Part shown: positions 53,833 to 62,735 of the stretch, in pieces
How the letters are laid out: every line of letters starts with the position of its first letter
Numbering within the stretch: position 1 is the stretch's first letter
Origin: Azospira restricta
Lineage (GTDB): Bacteria; Pseudomonadota; Gammaproteobacteria; Burkholderiales; Rhodocyclaceae
Reading direction: 5' to 3'
NCBI RefSeq assembly: GCF_016858125.1
Contig: NZ_CP064781.1
Location: 2,551,501-2,615,500 of the forward strand
DNA length: 64,000 nt
Program-made: the position numbers and the translations under genes
Notes under the pieces: model-generated
What the model was told of the DNA's origin: nothing
Database searches by the model: none
Seen by the model: the letters and a program-made list of their open reading frames with translations, nothing else

Positions 53833-54765
53833 TCAGGCGCCGGCGTCGCCCTTCGTCATCGCCAGCCAGGCCTCGTAGCCGCCGCGCAGCGGCCGCGCCG
53901 AGCGGAAGCCCATGCGCGTCAGCTGGTGCGCAGCGCTGATCGCAGTGGCGTCCTGCGGACAGGCGCAGAGGGTGACCACCGGCGCCTGCCGCGGCCAGTC
54001 GGTGGCAACCTCGGACAGGGTATCCAGCGTCGCGACGACGGCGCCATCGACCGGCGCGGTGCTGGCGATCATCACCGGTCCGCGCAGGTCGACCAGCCGC
54101 GGCGGCCGCTCCGAGGCGAGCGCGTCGAGCAGCTCGTCCGGGGTGATCGCTGGGATCGCCGCCAGCCGCTCGAAGCGGTACTTCTGCCACAGCTTCCAGC
54201 CGATCCACACCGCCAGCGCGAGGGTGAGCGCGCCGACGACGCGGCCGCCGTGCTCGCTCATCGCGGCGATCGCGGCATGCACCTCGGCGCGCAGCACCCA
54301 GCCGGTGCCGATGGCGCTGCCCGCCCACAGCGCCGCGCCGATCGCGGCCGCGGCCAGGAAACCGGGCAGCGGCATGCGCAGCGAACCGGCGATCGGCGGC
54401 GCCACGGTGGAGAAGCCGGGAACGAACTTGGCGACCACCAGCGACCAGACGCCCCATTTGACGAAGCGCGCCTCGGTATCGGAAACGCAGGAGCCGGGGT
54501 TGATCGACAGCTTGCACAGCCCGGAGAGCACGCGGTAGCCGAAGCCGCGGCCGGCGAGATACCAGACCCAGTCGGCGATGACCGAGGCAAGCACGGCGGC
54601 GGCCAGCATGCGCCCGGCGTCGCCGCCGCCGGCGGCAAGGCTGCCGGCGAGCAGCAGCGTCGGCACCGCCGGCACCGGCAGGCCGAGCTGCTGCAGCAAC
54701 ACGTTCAGGAATACCACCCAGACTGCATCGCGCTGCAGGGTGTCGCTGATCTGGGTGAGGTCCAT
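53833..54765 (-). CDS. DedA-family membrane protein fused to a rhodanese domain
   Basis: A 310-residue fusion. The N-terminal ~200 residues are a DedA/SNARE-associated membrane domain (LPVPAVPTLLLAGSLAAGGG, IADWVWYLAGRGFGYRVLSGLCKLSINPGSC, FVPGFSTVAPPIAGSLRMPLPGFL), a family thought to move lipids across membranes. The C-terminal ~100 residues form a rhodanese domain (ITPDELLDALASERPPRLVDLRGP, active-site loop beginning LCACPQDATA, GYEAWLAM). The Cys is at the start of the loop, so sulfurtransfer is possible. Divergence from other genes in the operon sense: it is 67 bp upstream of nemR in the same strand. Confidence 0.88.
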   Translation of the reverse strand: MDLTQISDTLQRDAVWVVFLNVLLQQLGLPVPAVPTLLLAGSLAAGGGDAGRMLAAAVLASVIADWVWYLAGRGFGYRVLSGLCKLSINPGSCVSDTEARFVKWGVWSLVVAKFVPGFSTVAPPIAGSLRMPLPGFLAAAAIGAALWAGSAIGTGWVLRAEVHAAIAAMSEHGGRVVGALTLALAVWIGWKLWQKYRFERLAAIPAITPDELLDALASERPPRLVDLRGPVMIASTAPVDGAVVATLDTLSEVATDWPRQAPVVTLCACPQDATAISAAHQLTRMGFRSARPLRGGYEAWLAMTKGDAGA

Positions 54766-54876
54766 GCCGGGGGCTCCGTTTTGTCGGTGTGCAGCGTTCG
54801 AGTCGTCGGCGGTGGATTTCGTTCGGAATTGAAGGGGCGGGGGTGACGGCGGGCTTTTGGCGCGGATGGGAATATT

Positions 54877-54907
54877 CCTGGATTCCGGGTCGAGCCCGGA
54901 ATGACGG
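54877..54907. repeat. dispersed palindromic repeat unit (REP-like)
   Basis: The perfect 8-bp inverted repeat ATTCCGGG-TCGAG-CCCGGAAT, flanked by CCTGG and GACGG, lies between the DedA-rhodanese gene and the pirin gene. This sequence type (CTGGATTCCGG...CCGGAATGACG) is a common dispersed intergenic repeat in proteobacterial genomes. Only one copy was seen in this window. Confidence 0.6.
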
Positions 54908-54949
54908 GGGAGGCGCTGGCCGCCGGCGCCCGGCGGCCAGCGGAACGGG

Positions 54950-55804
54950 CTACTGCGTCAGCTGTCCGCTCTGGTAGTCGGCAATCGCCTGCTCGATCTC
55001 CTCGCGCGTGTTCATCACGAACGGCCCGTACTGCACGACCGGTTCGCCGAGCGGCCTGGCGGCGAGCAGCAGGAAGCCGGCGGCGCCGTCGGCGGCGATC
55101 TCGACTGTCTCGCCGGCCGACAGCACGCCGGCCTGGCGCGCCGGCAACGGACGCGCGTCGGCGGCCGGGCCGATCCGCAGGTCGCCGGCGTAGGGATAGA
55201 CGAAGGCGGTGTGGCCGGCCGGCAGCGCTTGCGTGAAGCGGCCGCCGGCGGGCAGGCGCACGTCGAGGAACAGCGGTGCCGTGGACAGGCCCTGGATCGG
55301 CCCCGGCACATTCACTTCGCCGCTCTGCAGCGTGCCGGCGACGACGCGCACCTCGGCGCCGTTTACCGTCGCCGTCGGGATTTCCTCGGGCTGGATGTCG
55401 CGGTAGGCGGCCGGCTTCATCTTTTCCTTCGCCGGCAGGTTGAGCCAGAACTGGAAGCCGTGTACGCGGCCGCTTTCCTGCTGCGGCATCTCGGAGTGGA
55501 TGATGCCGCGGCCGGCGGTCATCCACTGCGCGCCGCCGCCGCGCAGATGGCCCTGGTGGCCGAGGTGGTCCTCGTGCAGGAAGTGGCCGGCGAGCATGTA
55601 GGTCACCGTCTCGAAGCCGCGGTGCGGGTGCGGCGGGAAGCCGGCGATGTAGTCGTCCGGATTGTCCGACGAGAACTCGTCGAGCATCAGGAAGGGGTCG
55701 AGGCGCTGCGCCGGGTGCTGGCCGAGGCTGCGCCGCAGGCGCACGCCGGCGCCGTCGGACACCGGGATCGAGGGGATGATGCGTTGCAGGGTACGGGTGC
55801 TCAT
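54950..55804 (-). CDS. pirin family protein
   Basis: A 284-residue bicupin. Metal ligands of the N-terminal cupin are in FPPHPHRGFETVTYMLAG and GRGIIHSEMPQQESG. The C-terminal part (YGPFVMNTREEIEQAIADYQSGQL) is typical. Bacterial pirins of this type can act as quercetin 2,3-dioxygenases or regulators; the biological role here is not established. Upstream on the same strand is the azoreductase (21-bp gap), so the two are probably cotranscribed. Confidence 0.92.
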   Translation of the reverse strand: MSTRTLQRIIPSIPVSDGAGVRLRRSLGQHPAQRLDPFLMLDEFSSDNPDDYIAGFPPHPHRGFETVTYMLAGHFLHEDHLGHQGHLRGGGAQWMTAGRGIIHSEMPQQESGRVHGFQFWLNLPAKEKMKPAAYRDIQPEEIPTATVNGAEVRVVAGTLQSGEVNVPGPIQGLSTAPLFLDVRLPAGGRFTQALPAGHTAFVYPYAGDLRIGPAADARPLPARQAGVLSAGETVEIAADGAAGFLLLAARPLGEPVVQYGPFVMNTREEIEQAIADYQSGQLTQ

Positions 55805-55825
55805 GATGTTCTCCGGAATTCGGGT

Positions 55826-56437
55826 TCAGGCGGCGAGGGCTTCGAGTTCTTCAATCTCGCGGTGCGCGGCGGCGAGCGCCGCGCTCTTGCTGTCGTCGCC
55901 CATGTTCAGCCCCTCGGCATAGACGAACTCGACGTCGCTGATGCCGATGAAGCCGAGGAAGTTCTTCACGTAGTCGGTCTGGCTGTCGAGCGGCGTGCCG
56001 GCGTAGCGGCCGCCGCGCGTCGCGAAGACATAGACCTTCTTGCCGGTGACCAGCCCCTCCGGGCCGTTCGCCGTGTAGCGGAAGGTGACGCCGGCGCGGG
56101 CGATGTGGTCGAAGTAGGCCTTCAGCGTAGACGGGATGCCGAGGTTGTACATCGGCAGGCCGAGGACGATCGCGTCGGCGGCGCGCAGCTCGGCGATCAG
56201 CGCGTCGGAGAAGTCGACCACCGCCTGCTGCTCGGCCGTGCGCTCTTCCGGCTTGGCCAGGAAGGCGAGGAAGCGCGGTGCGTCGAGATGCGGCACCGGC
56301 GCGCCGGCGAGGTCGCGGGCGATGACTTCGCCGCCGGGGTTCTTCGCCCTCCAGCCGGCGACGAAGCGCTCGGCGAGCTGGCTCGACTGGCCGTGGCTCG
56401 AGAAGAGGCTGGTGTTCAGTTGCAGCAGGGTGCTCAT
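55826..56437 (-). CDS. azoR: FMN-dependent NADH-azoreductase AzoR
   Basis: A 203-residue flavodoxin-like quinone/azo reductase: N-terminal LLQLNTSLFSSHGQSSQLAERFVAGW, the FMN-binding LGLPMYNLGIPSTLKAYFDHIARAGVTFRY, and GLVTGKKVYVFATRGGRYAGT. The family protects against quinones and other thiol-reactive compounds. It is divergent from a LysR-type regulator, the usual arrangement for this enzyme, and the next gene downstream is a pirin. Confidence 0.94.
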   Translation of the reverse strand: MSTLLQLNTSLFSSHGQSSQLAERFVAGWRAKNPGGEVIARDLAGAPVPHLDAPRFLAFLAKPEERTAEQQAVVDFSDALIAELRAADAIVLGLPMYNLGIPSTLKAYFDHIARAGVTFRYTANGPEGLVTGKKVYVFATRGGRYAGTPLDSQTDYVKNFLGFIGISDVEFVYAEGLNMGDDSKSAALAAAHREIEELEALAA

Positions 56438-56478
56438 GGTCGGGTCTCCGTGGGGGTTGTGCTGACACCCGTATTTAA

Positions 56479-56493
56479 CGATTTACCAAATCG
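56479..56493. promoter_or_regulatory. candidate LysR operator between azoR and the LysR gene
   Basis: Inverted repeat CGATTT-ACC-AAATCG in the AT-rich 101-bp divergent gap. A LysR regulator next door makes it a probable binding site for control of azoR. Confidence 0.5.
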
Positions 56494-56538
56494 ATAAAAA
56501 AGAACAATATTTAGGCTTGAACAATCGAATTAGTAGAT

Positions 56539-57432
56539 ATGAATCCGGTTCCTCATATCGCGCTCGAGCAATGGCGCGCGCTGATCGCCGTCGTCGACGC
56601 CGGCGGCTACGCGCAGGCCGCCGAGGCGCTGCACAAGAGCCAGTCGGCAGTGAGCTACGCGGTACAGAAGATCGAGTCGCTGCTCGGCGTGCGCGCCTTC
56701 GAGATCCAGGGGCGCAAGGCGGTGCTGACGCCGACCGGGCAGATGCTCTACCGCCGTGCGCTGGCGCTGGTCGCCGAGGCCGGCGATCTCGAGCAGGCGG
56801 CACGCAAGGCCTCGGCCGGCTGGGAAGCGGAGATCGGCGTCGCCGTCGAGGTGCTCTTCCCGCCGGAAGTGCTGATCGACTGCCTGGCGCGCTTCGGCGT
56901 CGAGGCGCCGCAGACGCGCGTCGAGGTCATCGAGTCGGTATTGGGCGGTACCGCCGAGGCGCTGCTCTCCGGCCAAGCCGATCTGGCGATCACGCCGCAG
57001 ATCCCGCCCGGTTTCCTCGGCACGACGCTGATCCGCCAGCGCCTGGTCTCTGTCGCCGCGCCGGCCCATCCGCTGCACGCGCTCGGCCGCGAGGTCGGAC
57101 TGAAGGACCTGCGCGCGCACCGCCACCTGACCGTGCGCGCCACCGGCGCGACGCGCGACCGGCGCGCGGTGACCATCGAGGTCGAGCAGCGCTGGGTGTT
57201 CTCGAGCATGGCCAGCTCGCTCGCCGCGGCCTGCGCCGGCCACGGCTTCGCCTGGTATCCGGAACTGCGCATCGCGCGCGAACTGGCCGACGGCCGCTTG
57301 CGGGCGCTGCCGATGGCCGGTGCCGAGGAGCGCTTCGTCGATCTCTACCTGGTGCTGGCCGATCCCGATTTCGCCGGCCCCGGCGTGCGCCGGCTGGCGG
57401 CGCTGATCGAACAGGCGGTGGCGCTGCGCTGA
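56539..57432 (+). CDS. LysR-family transcriptional regulator
   Basis: A 297-residue LysR regulator. The helix-turn-helix is at about residues 9-60 (ALIAVVDAGGYAQAAEALHKSQSAVSYAVQKIESLLGVRAFEIQGRKAVLTPTG) and the effector-binding domain covers about 90-297. Divergent from azoR, it most likely activates the azoR-pirin genes in response to quinones or similar compounds (inference from position). The ATG at 56539 has no strong Shine-Dalgarno. Confidence 0.9.
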   Translation: MNPVPHIALEQWRALIAVVDAGGYAQAAEALHKSQSAVSYAVQKIESLLGVRAFEIQGRKAVLTPTGQMLYRRALALVAEAGDLEQAARKASAGWEAEIGVAVEVLFPPEVLIDCLARFGVEAPQTRVEVIESVLGGTAEALLSGQADLAITPQIPPGFLGTTLIRQRLVSVAAPAHPLHALGREVGLKDLRAHRHLTVRATGATRDRRAVTIEVEQRWVFSSMASSLAAACAGHGFAWYPELRIARELADGRLRALPMAGAEERFVDLYLVLADPDFAGPGVRRLAALIEQAVALR

Positions 57433-57447
57433 AGCCGCCGGCGGCCG

Positions 57448-58830
57448 TCAGGCCGCGTTGGCGAACAGCACTTCGGCGAGCATCAGGTCGACCAGCGACG
57501 TGGTCGTCTGCGTGCCGCCCGCGCGGCCGGCGCCGAGCAGTTCGGCGAAGAGCAGCTGGTTGGCGAGCGACGACGACAGGCTGTCGGTGCCCGTGCCGCC
57601 CGGCGCGAAGAACGAGACGAGCAGACTGTCCGCCGACGTCGCGCCGAAGGCGCCGGAGAAGCTCAGCGCCGGCGCCAGCGCCGGCAACAGCTGCTCGGGC
57701 GAGAGCGGGCCGGCGGCCTGCGCCGCGACCTGCTCGGCGAGTCCGCGGCCGCCGTTGCTGAAGACCGCGGCGACGCGCTGCGGGTCGGCGGCGAGCGCCG
57801 TCTGGAAGACCGTTTCGTTGAAGCCGAGCGTGCCATCGAGACGGCTCGTGATGCCGACCTGCGCCAGCGCCGACGGCGCGTTGCCGCCCGCGGCCAGTGT
57901 CGCCGACAGCTGGCTGGAGAAGAGCGTGCTGCTCAGCCCGAGCAGCGGGCTGCCGCCGGCGAGCCCGGCGAAGCCGCGCTGCACCTCGTTGAAGGCGTCG
58001 ACGAAGCCGCGCACCGCCGTCGCCGTCGCGCCGCTGTTGGCGGCCACCGTCAGCGTCGCCGAGCCGCTGCCGAGCAGGTTCAGCGTCAGGCCGGGGAGGG
58101 CGGTGGCGACGGTGTTGGTGCTGGCGCTGAAGGCGATGCCGTCGACCTTGCCCGCTGCGTCCTGCGCGCTGGCGGTCAGCGTCGGCCCGCCGCTGCCGCC
58201 GGCGGGGAAGGCGAGCAGGTCGGCGATTGCGGCGTCGCCGTCGACGGCGACGGTGAATGCGTTGCCGGCGCCGGTCTGGCCGGTCAGCGTCAGCTGCACG
58301 CCGCTCGCCGAGGTGCGTAGCGCGGCGTCGATGCCGATGTCGGCGGCGTCGATCGCCGCGGCGATGCCGGCGAGCGTGTCGCCGGCGGCGCCGAGGGTGA
58401 CGCTGCGGCTGCCGCCGCCGGCGAACTGGAAGGTCAGCGTGGTCGCCGCGCCGCTGCCGATCGTCGATAGCGAACTCGCCAGAGCCGCGCTGGTCAATGT
58501 CTGCGCCTGCGCCAGCCGGTCGACCTGCAGCGCGAAGCTGCCGGTCGGCGTCGCCGCGCCGACGCTTGCGGTGGCGATGGAGGTGCCGGAGACGCTGGCC
58601 GTGCGCGCGACGAAGATGCCGGGAACGCTCAGCGCCGCGGCGGCGTCCTGCAGCGCCTCGATCCGGTTGAGCAGGCGGCCGAGGTCGGAGATGCTGGTCT
58701 GCGTCGAGGCGAGCGCGAACAGGCTGTTCAGCCCGCTGCTCGGCGACAGCGGAGAAACGCGACCGAGCGGGCTGAGCGAACCGATCAGCGAGAGGGCGGG
58801 AGAGAATCCCGAGATGGCGGAAATGGCCAT
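57448..58830 (-). CDS. FliD-like flagellar filament cap domain protein (orphan)
   Basis: A 460-residue protein, very rich in Ala, Ser and Gly, that resembles FliD (hook-associated protein 2): LLNRIEALQDAAAALS near the N-terminus, then SFALQVDRLAQAQTLTSAAL, DTLAGIAAAIDAADIGIDAALRTSASGVQLTLTGQTG, LPGLTLNLLGSGSATLTVA and, near the end, FVDAFNEVQRGF and GTLGFNETVFQTALAADPQRVAAVFS, which are FliD_C-like. The usual FliD N-terminal (ASGLD...) is replaced. No other flagellar gene is nearby. It could be an alternative filament cap or an adhesive surface protein. Confidence 0.65.
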   Translation of the reverse strand: MAISAISGFSPALSLIGSLSPLGRVSPLSPSSGLNSLFALASTQTSISDLGRLLNRIEALQDAAAALSVPGIFVARTASVSGTSIATASVGAATPTGSFALQVDRLAQAQTLTSAALASSLSTIGSGAATTLTFQFAGGGSRSVTLGAAGDTLAGIAAAIDAADIGIDAALRTSASGVQLTLTGQTGAGNAFTVAVDGDAAIADLLAFPAGGSGGPTLTASAQDAAGKVDGIAFSASTNTVATALPGLTLNLLGSGSATLTVAANSGATATAVRGFVDAFNEVQRGFAGLAGGSPLLGLSSTLFSSQLSATLAAGGNAPSALAQVGITSRLDGTLGFNETVFQTALAADPQRVAAVFSNGGRGLAEQVAAQAAGPLSPEQLLPALAPALSFSGAFGATSADSLLVSFFAPGGTGTDSLSSSLANQLLFAELLGAGRAGGTQTTTSLVDLMLAEVLFANAA

Positions 58831-59061
58831 GCGGCGCTCCTTCCTGCCGGGGAAGGGGGGCGTTGCGGCAAAAAGCGGTCCCCCGCCCGGCGGGAACCTT
58901 GATCATGTATAGCACTCCGACCGCCGTTCCGCTGCCGTCGCGCGCGATTCCTGCGTCGGCGGCGGGCGCCTGAAATATACTTCCGCCTGCGCCGGGCCGA
59001 ATTCCCGGGAATCCGGCCTGCCGGCGCGTTTTTCATCGACGTTTTTGTAGAGTTCCGCGAA

Positions 59062-60393
59062 TTGAGCGATTTGAAAGTGCAAGAGAAGGTGCCGACCGTC
59101 GGCTTCGTCAGCCTCGGCTGCCCGAAGGCGACCAGCGACGCCGAGCAGATCCTGACCCGGCTGCGCGCCGAGGGCTACCTGATTTCCGGTACCTACGACG
59201 GTGCCGACCTGGTCGTCGTGAACACCTGCGGCTTCATCGACGCCGCGGTCGAGGAGTCGCTCGACGCGATCGGCGAGGCGCTGCACGAGAACGGCAAGGT
59301 GATCGTCACCGGCTGCCTCGGCGCCAAGGACGAGGTGGTGCGCGACGTGCATCCGTCGGTGCTGGCGATCACCGGCCCGCACGCGACCGACGAGGTCATG
59401 CAGCACGTGCACCGCCACCTGCCGCAGCCGCACGACCCCTTCACCAGCCTGGTGCCGCCGCAGGGCGTGCGGCTGACGCCGCAGCACTACGCCTACATCA
59501 AGATTTCCGAAGGCTGCAACCACAGCTGCACCTTCTGCATCATCCCGTCGATGCGCGGCCCGCTGGTCAGCCGGCCGATCGGCGACGTGCTGCAGGAAGC
59601 GAAGAACCTGGCCGAGGCTGGCGTCAAGGAGGTCCTGATCATCTCGCAGGACACCTCGGCCTACGGCGTCGACCTCAAGTACCGCCTGGGCTTCTGGGGC
59701 GGCCGCCCAGTGAAGACGCGGCTGAAGGAGCTGTGCGAGGCGCTCGCCGAGTTCGGCATCTGGGTGCGGCTGCACTACGTCTATCCGTACCCCAGCGTCG
59801 ACGAGCTGATCCCGCTGATGGCCGAGGGCAAGATCCTGCCCTACCTGGATGTTCCCTTCCAACATGCCAGCCCGCGCATCCTGAAGGCGATGAAGCGGCC
59901 GGCCAGCGCCGAGAACAACCTCGAGCGGATCAAGGCCTGGCGCAGCATCTGCCCGGAGATCACCATTCGCTCGACCTTCATCGCCGGCTTCCCGGGCGAG
60001 ACCGAGGCCGAATTCGAGGAACTGCTCGGCTTCCTCGAAGAGGCCAGGCTCGACCGCGTCGGCTGCTTCGCCTACTCGCCGGTCGACGGCGCGGTGGCCA
60101 ACTCGCTCGCCGAGCCGGTGCCGCAGGAGATCCGCGAGGAACGCCAGCGCCAGCTGATGGAGCTGCAGGAGGACATCTCGGCCGAACTGATGGCGGCGAA
60201 GATCGGCCGCGAGATCGAGGTGCTGGTCGACGAGGTCGACGACGAGGGCGCGATCGCACGCAGCAAGGCGGACGCGCCGGAGATCGACGGCCTGGTCTAT
60301 CTCGACGGCGTGTTCGACGTCGAACCCGGCGACTTCCTGACCGTGCGCGTGGTCGATACCGACGCGCACGATCTCTACGCCGAGCGGATCTGA
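59062..60393 (+). CDS. rimO: ribosomal protein S12 methylthiotransferase RimO
   Basis: Radical SAM enzyme adding a methylthio group to Asp88 of ribosomal protein S12. Contains the N-terminal UPF0004 domain with cluster cysteines ([35 protein letters not shown]), the radical SAM CXXXCXXC in [23 protein letters not shown], and a C-terminal TRAM domain (about 375-443). The start is non-ATG: the TTG at 59062 gives 443 residues, and a GTG at 59077 is an alternative. The Shine-Dalgarno is weak for either, so the exact start is uncertain. Confidence 0.95.
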   Translation: MSDLKVQEKVPTVGFVSLGCPKATSDAEQILTRLRAEGYLISGTYDGADLVVVNTCGFIDAAVEESLDAIGEALHENGKVIVTGCLGAKDEVVRDVHPSVLAITGPHATDEVMQHVHRHLPQPHDPFTSLVPPQGVRLTPQHYAYIKISEGCNHSCTFCIIPSMRGPLVSRPIGDVLQEAKNLAEAGVKEVLIISQDTSAYGVDLKYRLGFWGGRPVKTRLKELCEALAEFGIWVRLHYVYPYPSVDELIPLMAEGKILPYLDVPFQHASPRILKAMKRPASAENNLERIKAWRSICPEITIRSTFIAGFPGETEAEFEELLGFLEEARLDRVGCFAYSPVDGAVANSLAEPVPQEIREERQRQLMELQEDISAELMAAKIGREIEVLVDEVDDEGAIARSKADAPEIDGLVYLDGVFDVEPGDFLTVRVVDTDAHDLYAERI

Positions 60394-60403
60394 GGAAGGC
60401 GCA

Positions 60404-61288
60404 ATGAAGATCGGCGTCGCGCTGGGCAGCGGTTCCGCGCGCGGCTGGGCGCACATCGGCGTGCTGCGCGCACTGGCCGAGATGGGGGTCGAGCCGGACA
60501 TCGTCTGCGGCACCTCGATCGGTGCCTTCGTCGGCGCCGCGCATGCCGACGGCGACCTGGAAAGCCTGGAAGCCTGGGTGCGCACGCTGTCCTGGCAGTC
60601 CGTGGTCAGTTTCTTCGACATTGGCGGCCGCGGCGGCATGATCAAGGGCGACAAGCTGATGGCCTACTTCGCCCGCTACTTCGTCGACCGTGATTTCGAC
60701 GACCTGCCGCGCCCGTTTGCCTGCGTCGCCACCGACCTGACCAGCGGCCGCGAGGTGTGGCTGAAGGAGGGCAGCGTCGCCAGCGCGGTGCGCGCATCGA
60801 TCGCCTTGCCAGGGCTGTTCGCACCGCAGTTGCGCAATGAGCGCTTGCTGGTGGATGGCGGCCTGGTCAACCCGGTGCCGGTGTCGCTCGCCCGCGCGCT
60901 CGGTGCCGACGTCGTGATCGCCGTCGACCTCGGCTCCGACCTGGTCAGCCAGCGCTTCAAGGCGCCGCCCGCGCCGTCGCCGGCCTCGCCGTGGCGGCAG
61001 CGCCTCGGCCAGCTGTTCGGCCGCTCGGGCGAGGCGGCGGCAGCGGGCGGCAACGGTAACGGGAGCGGCCCGTCGCTGCTCGACGTCGTCGCCGGCAGCA
61101 TCAACATCATGCAGGTGCGCATCGCGCGCAGCCGGCTCGCCGGCGAGCCGGCCGACGTGCTCGTCGCGCCGCGCCTGGCGCAGATGGGCCTGCTCGACTT
61201 CCACCGCGGCGCCGAGGCGATCGACGAGGGCGTCGAGGCGGTGCGCGTGATGCAGCCGGCGATCCTGCGCGCGCTGGGACGGGACTGA
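60404..61288 (+). CDS. rssA: patatin-like phospholipase (RssA type)
   Basis: A 294-residue cytoplasmic patatin with an intact active site: oxyanion GSGSARGWAHIGVL, nucleophile GTSIGAFVGA and Asp in LLVDGGLVNPVPVSLARALGADVVIAVDLGS. It lies 10 bp after rimO and its stop overlaps the next ATG (TGATG). The substrate is not known. This intact protein contrasts with the degenerate patatin at 23934-24986. Confidence 0.93.
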   Translation: MKIGVALGSGSARGWAHIGVLRALAEMGVEPDIVCGTSIGAFVGAAHADGDLESLEAWVRTLSWQSVVSFFDIGGRGGMIKGDKLMAYFARYFVDRDFDDLPRPFACVATDLTSGREVWLKEGSVASAVRASIALPGLFAPQLRNERLLVDGGLVNPVPVSLARALGADVVIAVDLGSDLVSQRFKAPPAPSPASPWRQRLGQLFGRSGEAAAAGGNGNGSGPSLLDVVAGSINIMQVRIARSRLAGEPADVLVAPRLAQMGLLDFHRGAEAIDEGVEAVRVMQPAILRALGRD

Positions 61289-62685
61289 TGGACCTCATCG
61301 ACCGCCTGCGCGCCGCGGTCGGCGCCGCGAACGTACTGACCGGCGACGACATGGCGCCGCATCTGGTCGACTGGCGCGGCCGCTACCGCGGCGCCGCGCG
61401 CTGCGTCGTCCGCCCGGGCGGCGTCGCCGAGGTCGCCGCCATCGTCCGCGCCTGCGCCGCGGCCGGCGCGCCGATCGTGCCGCAGGGCGGCAACACCGGC
61501 CTGTGCGGCGCGGCGACGCCGGACGCCGGCGGCGACGCGGTGGTGCTCATCCTCGCGCGCATGAACCGCGTGCGCAGCATCGACCCGGAGAACAACACGC
61601 TCACCGCCGAGGCCGGCTGCGTGCTGGCGACGCTGCGGCAGGCGGCGGCCGATGCCGGCCGGCTGTTCCCGCTGTCGCTGGCGGCGGAGGGCTCGGCGCA
61701 GCTCGGCGGCAACCTGTCGACCAACGCCGGCGGCGTGCAGGTGCTGCGCTACGGCAACACCCGCGAGCTGACGCTCGGCCTCGAGGTCGTGCTGCCGTCG
61801 GGCGAGGTCTGGGACGGGCTGCGCGGCCTCCGGAAGGACAACACCGGCTACGACCTGAAGCAGCTCTTCATCGGCGCCGAAGGCACGCTCGGCATCATCA
61901 CCGCGGCGACGATGAAGCTCTTCCCGCGGCCGACCGCGGTCGCCACCGCCTGGGTGGCGGTCGCCTCGCCGCGCGCGGCGGTCGGCCTGCTCGCCGCGCT
62001 GCAGGACGGGTTCGGGCCGCTGCTGACGGCCTGCGAGGTGGTCTCCGACGTGGCGCTGGGCTTCGTGCTGCGCCACATCCCCGGCGCTGCGCGACCGCTC
62101 GCGGCGAGTCCGTGGTACGTACTGGTCGAACTCTCGTCGGGCGGCGACGACGCCGAGTTGCGCGCGCGGCTGGAAACCTTTCTCGCACGCGTTCTCGAAG
62201 CGGAGCAGGGCAGCGACGCCGTGCTGGCGCAGAGCGAGGCGCAGGCGCGTGCGCTGTGGGCGCTGCGCGAGAACATTTCGGAAGCGCAGAAGATCGAGGG
62301 CATCAGCATCAAGCACGACGTGTCGCTGCCGATCTCGCGCCTGCCGGTCTTCCTCGAGCAGGCCGACGCGGCACTGGCGGCGGCTTTCCCCGGCCTGCGC
62401 GTGGTCGCCTTCGGCCACGTCGGCGACGGCAACCTGCACTACAACCTGTCGATGCCGGAAGCCGGCGACAACGCCGCCTTCGTCGCCGCGCAGCCGGCGG
62501 TGAACCGCATCGTGCACGACCTGGTGCACGCGCACGGCGGCAGCATCAGCGCCGAGCACGGCATCGGCCAGCTGAAGCGCGAGGAGCTGCTGCGCTACAA
62601 GAGCCCGCTGGAGATGGAACTGATGCGCGCGGTCAAGCGCGCGCTCGATCCGCAGGGGCTGATGAATCCGGGGAAGGTGCTGTAG
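61288..62685 (+). CDS. FAD-linked 2-hydroxyacid oxidoreductase (GlcD/D2HGDH type)
   Basis: A 465-residue FAD-binding oxidase. The FAD-binding domain includes IVPQGGNTGLCGAATPDAGGDAVVLILARMN and SLAAEGSAQLGGNLSTNAGGVQVLRYGNTRELTLG. The C-terminal domain has VVAFGHVGDGNLHYNLSMP and GGSISAEHGIGQLKREEL. The family oxidises D-2-hydroxyglutarate, D-lactate or glycolate; no GlcE/GlcF partner is present, so a single-subunit D-2-hydroxyglutarate or D-lactate dehydrogenase is more likely. Translationally coupled to rssA. Confidence 0.92.
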   Translation: MDLIDRLRAAVGAANVLTGDDMAPHLVDWRGRYRGAARCVVRPGGVAEVAAIVRACAAAGAPIVPQGGNTGLCGAATPDAGGDAVVLILARMNRVRSIDPENNTLTAEAGCVLATLRQAAADAGRLFPLSLAAEGSAQLGGNLSTNAGGVQVLRYGNTRELTLGLEVVLPSGEVWDGLRGLRKDNTGYDLKQLFIGAEGTLGIITAATMKLFPRPTAVATAWVAVASPRAAVGLLAALQDGFGPLLTACEVVSDVALGFVLRHIPGAARPLAASPWYVLVELSSGGDDAELRARLETFLARVLEAEQGSDAVLAQSEAQARALWALRENISEAQKIEGISIKHDVSLPISRLPVFLEQADAALAAAFPGLRVVAFGHVGDGNLHYNLSMPEAGDNAAFVAAQPAVNRIVHDLVHAHGGSISAEHGIGQLKREELLRYKSPLEMELMRAVKRALDPQGLMNPGKVL

Positions 62686-62735
62686 GGGGATTCACCGCCG
62701 CCGCCGGCCCGCTGCCTGCAGTGAATGCGCCCCGG

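Noticed and set aside
60404-61288. The second patatin gene as a pseudoenzyme
   Set aside because: Both GTSIG and DGG are intact, so it is a normal patatin.
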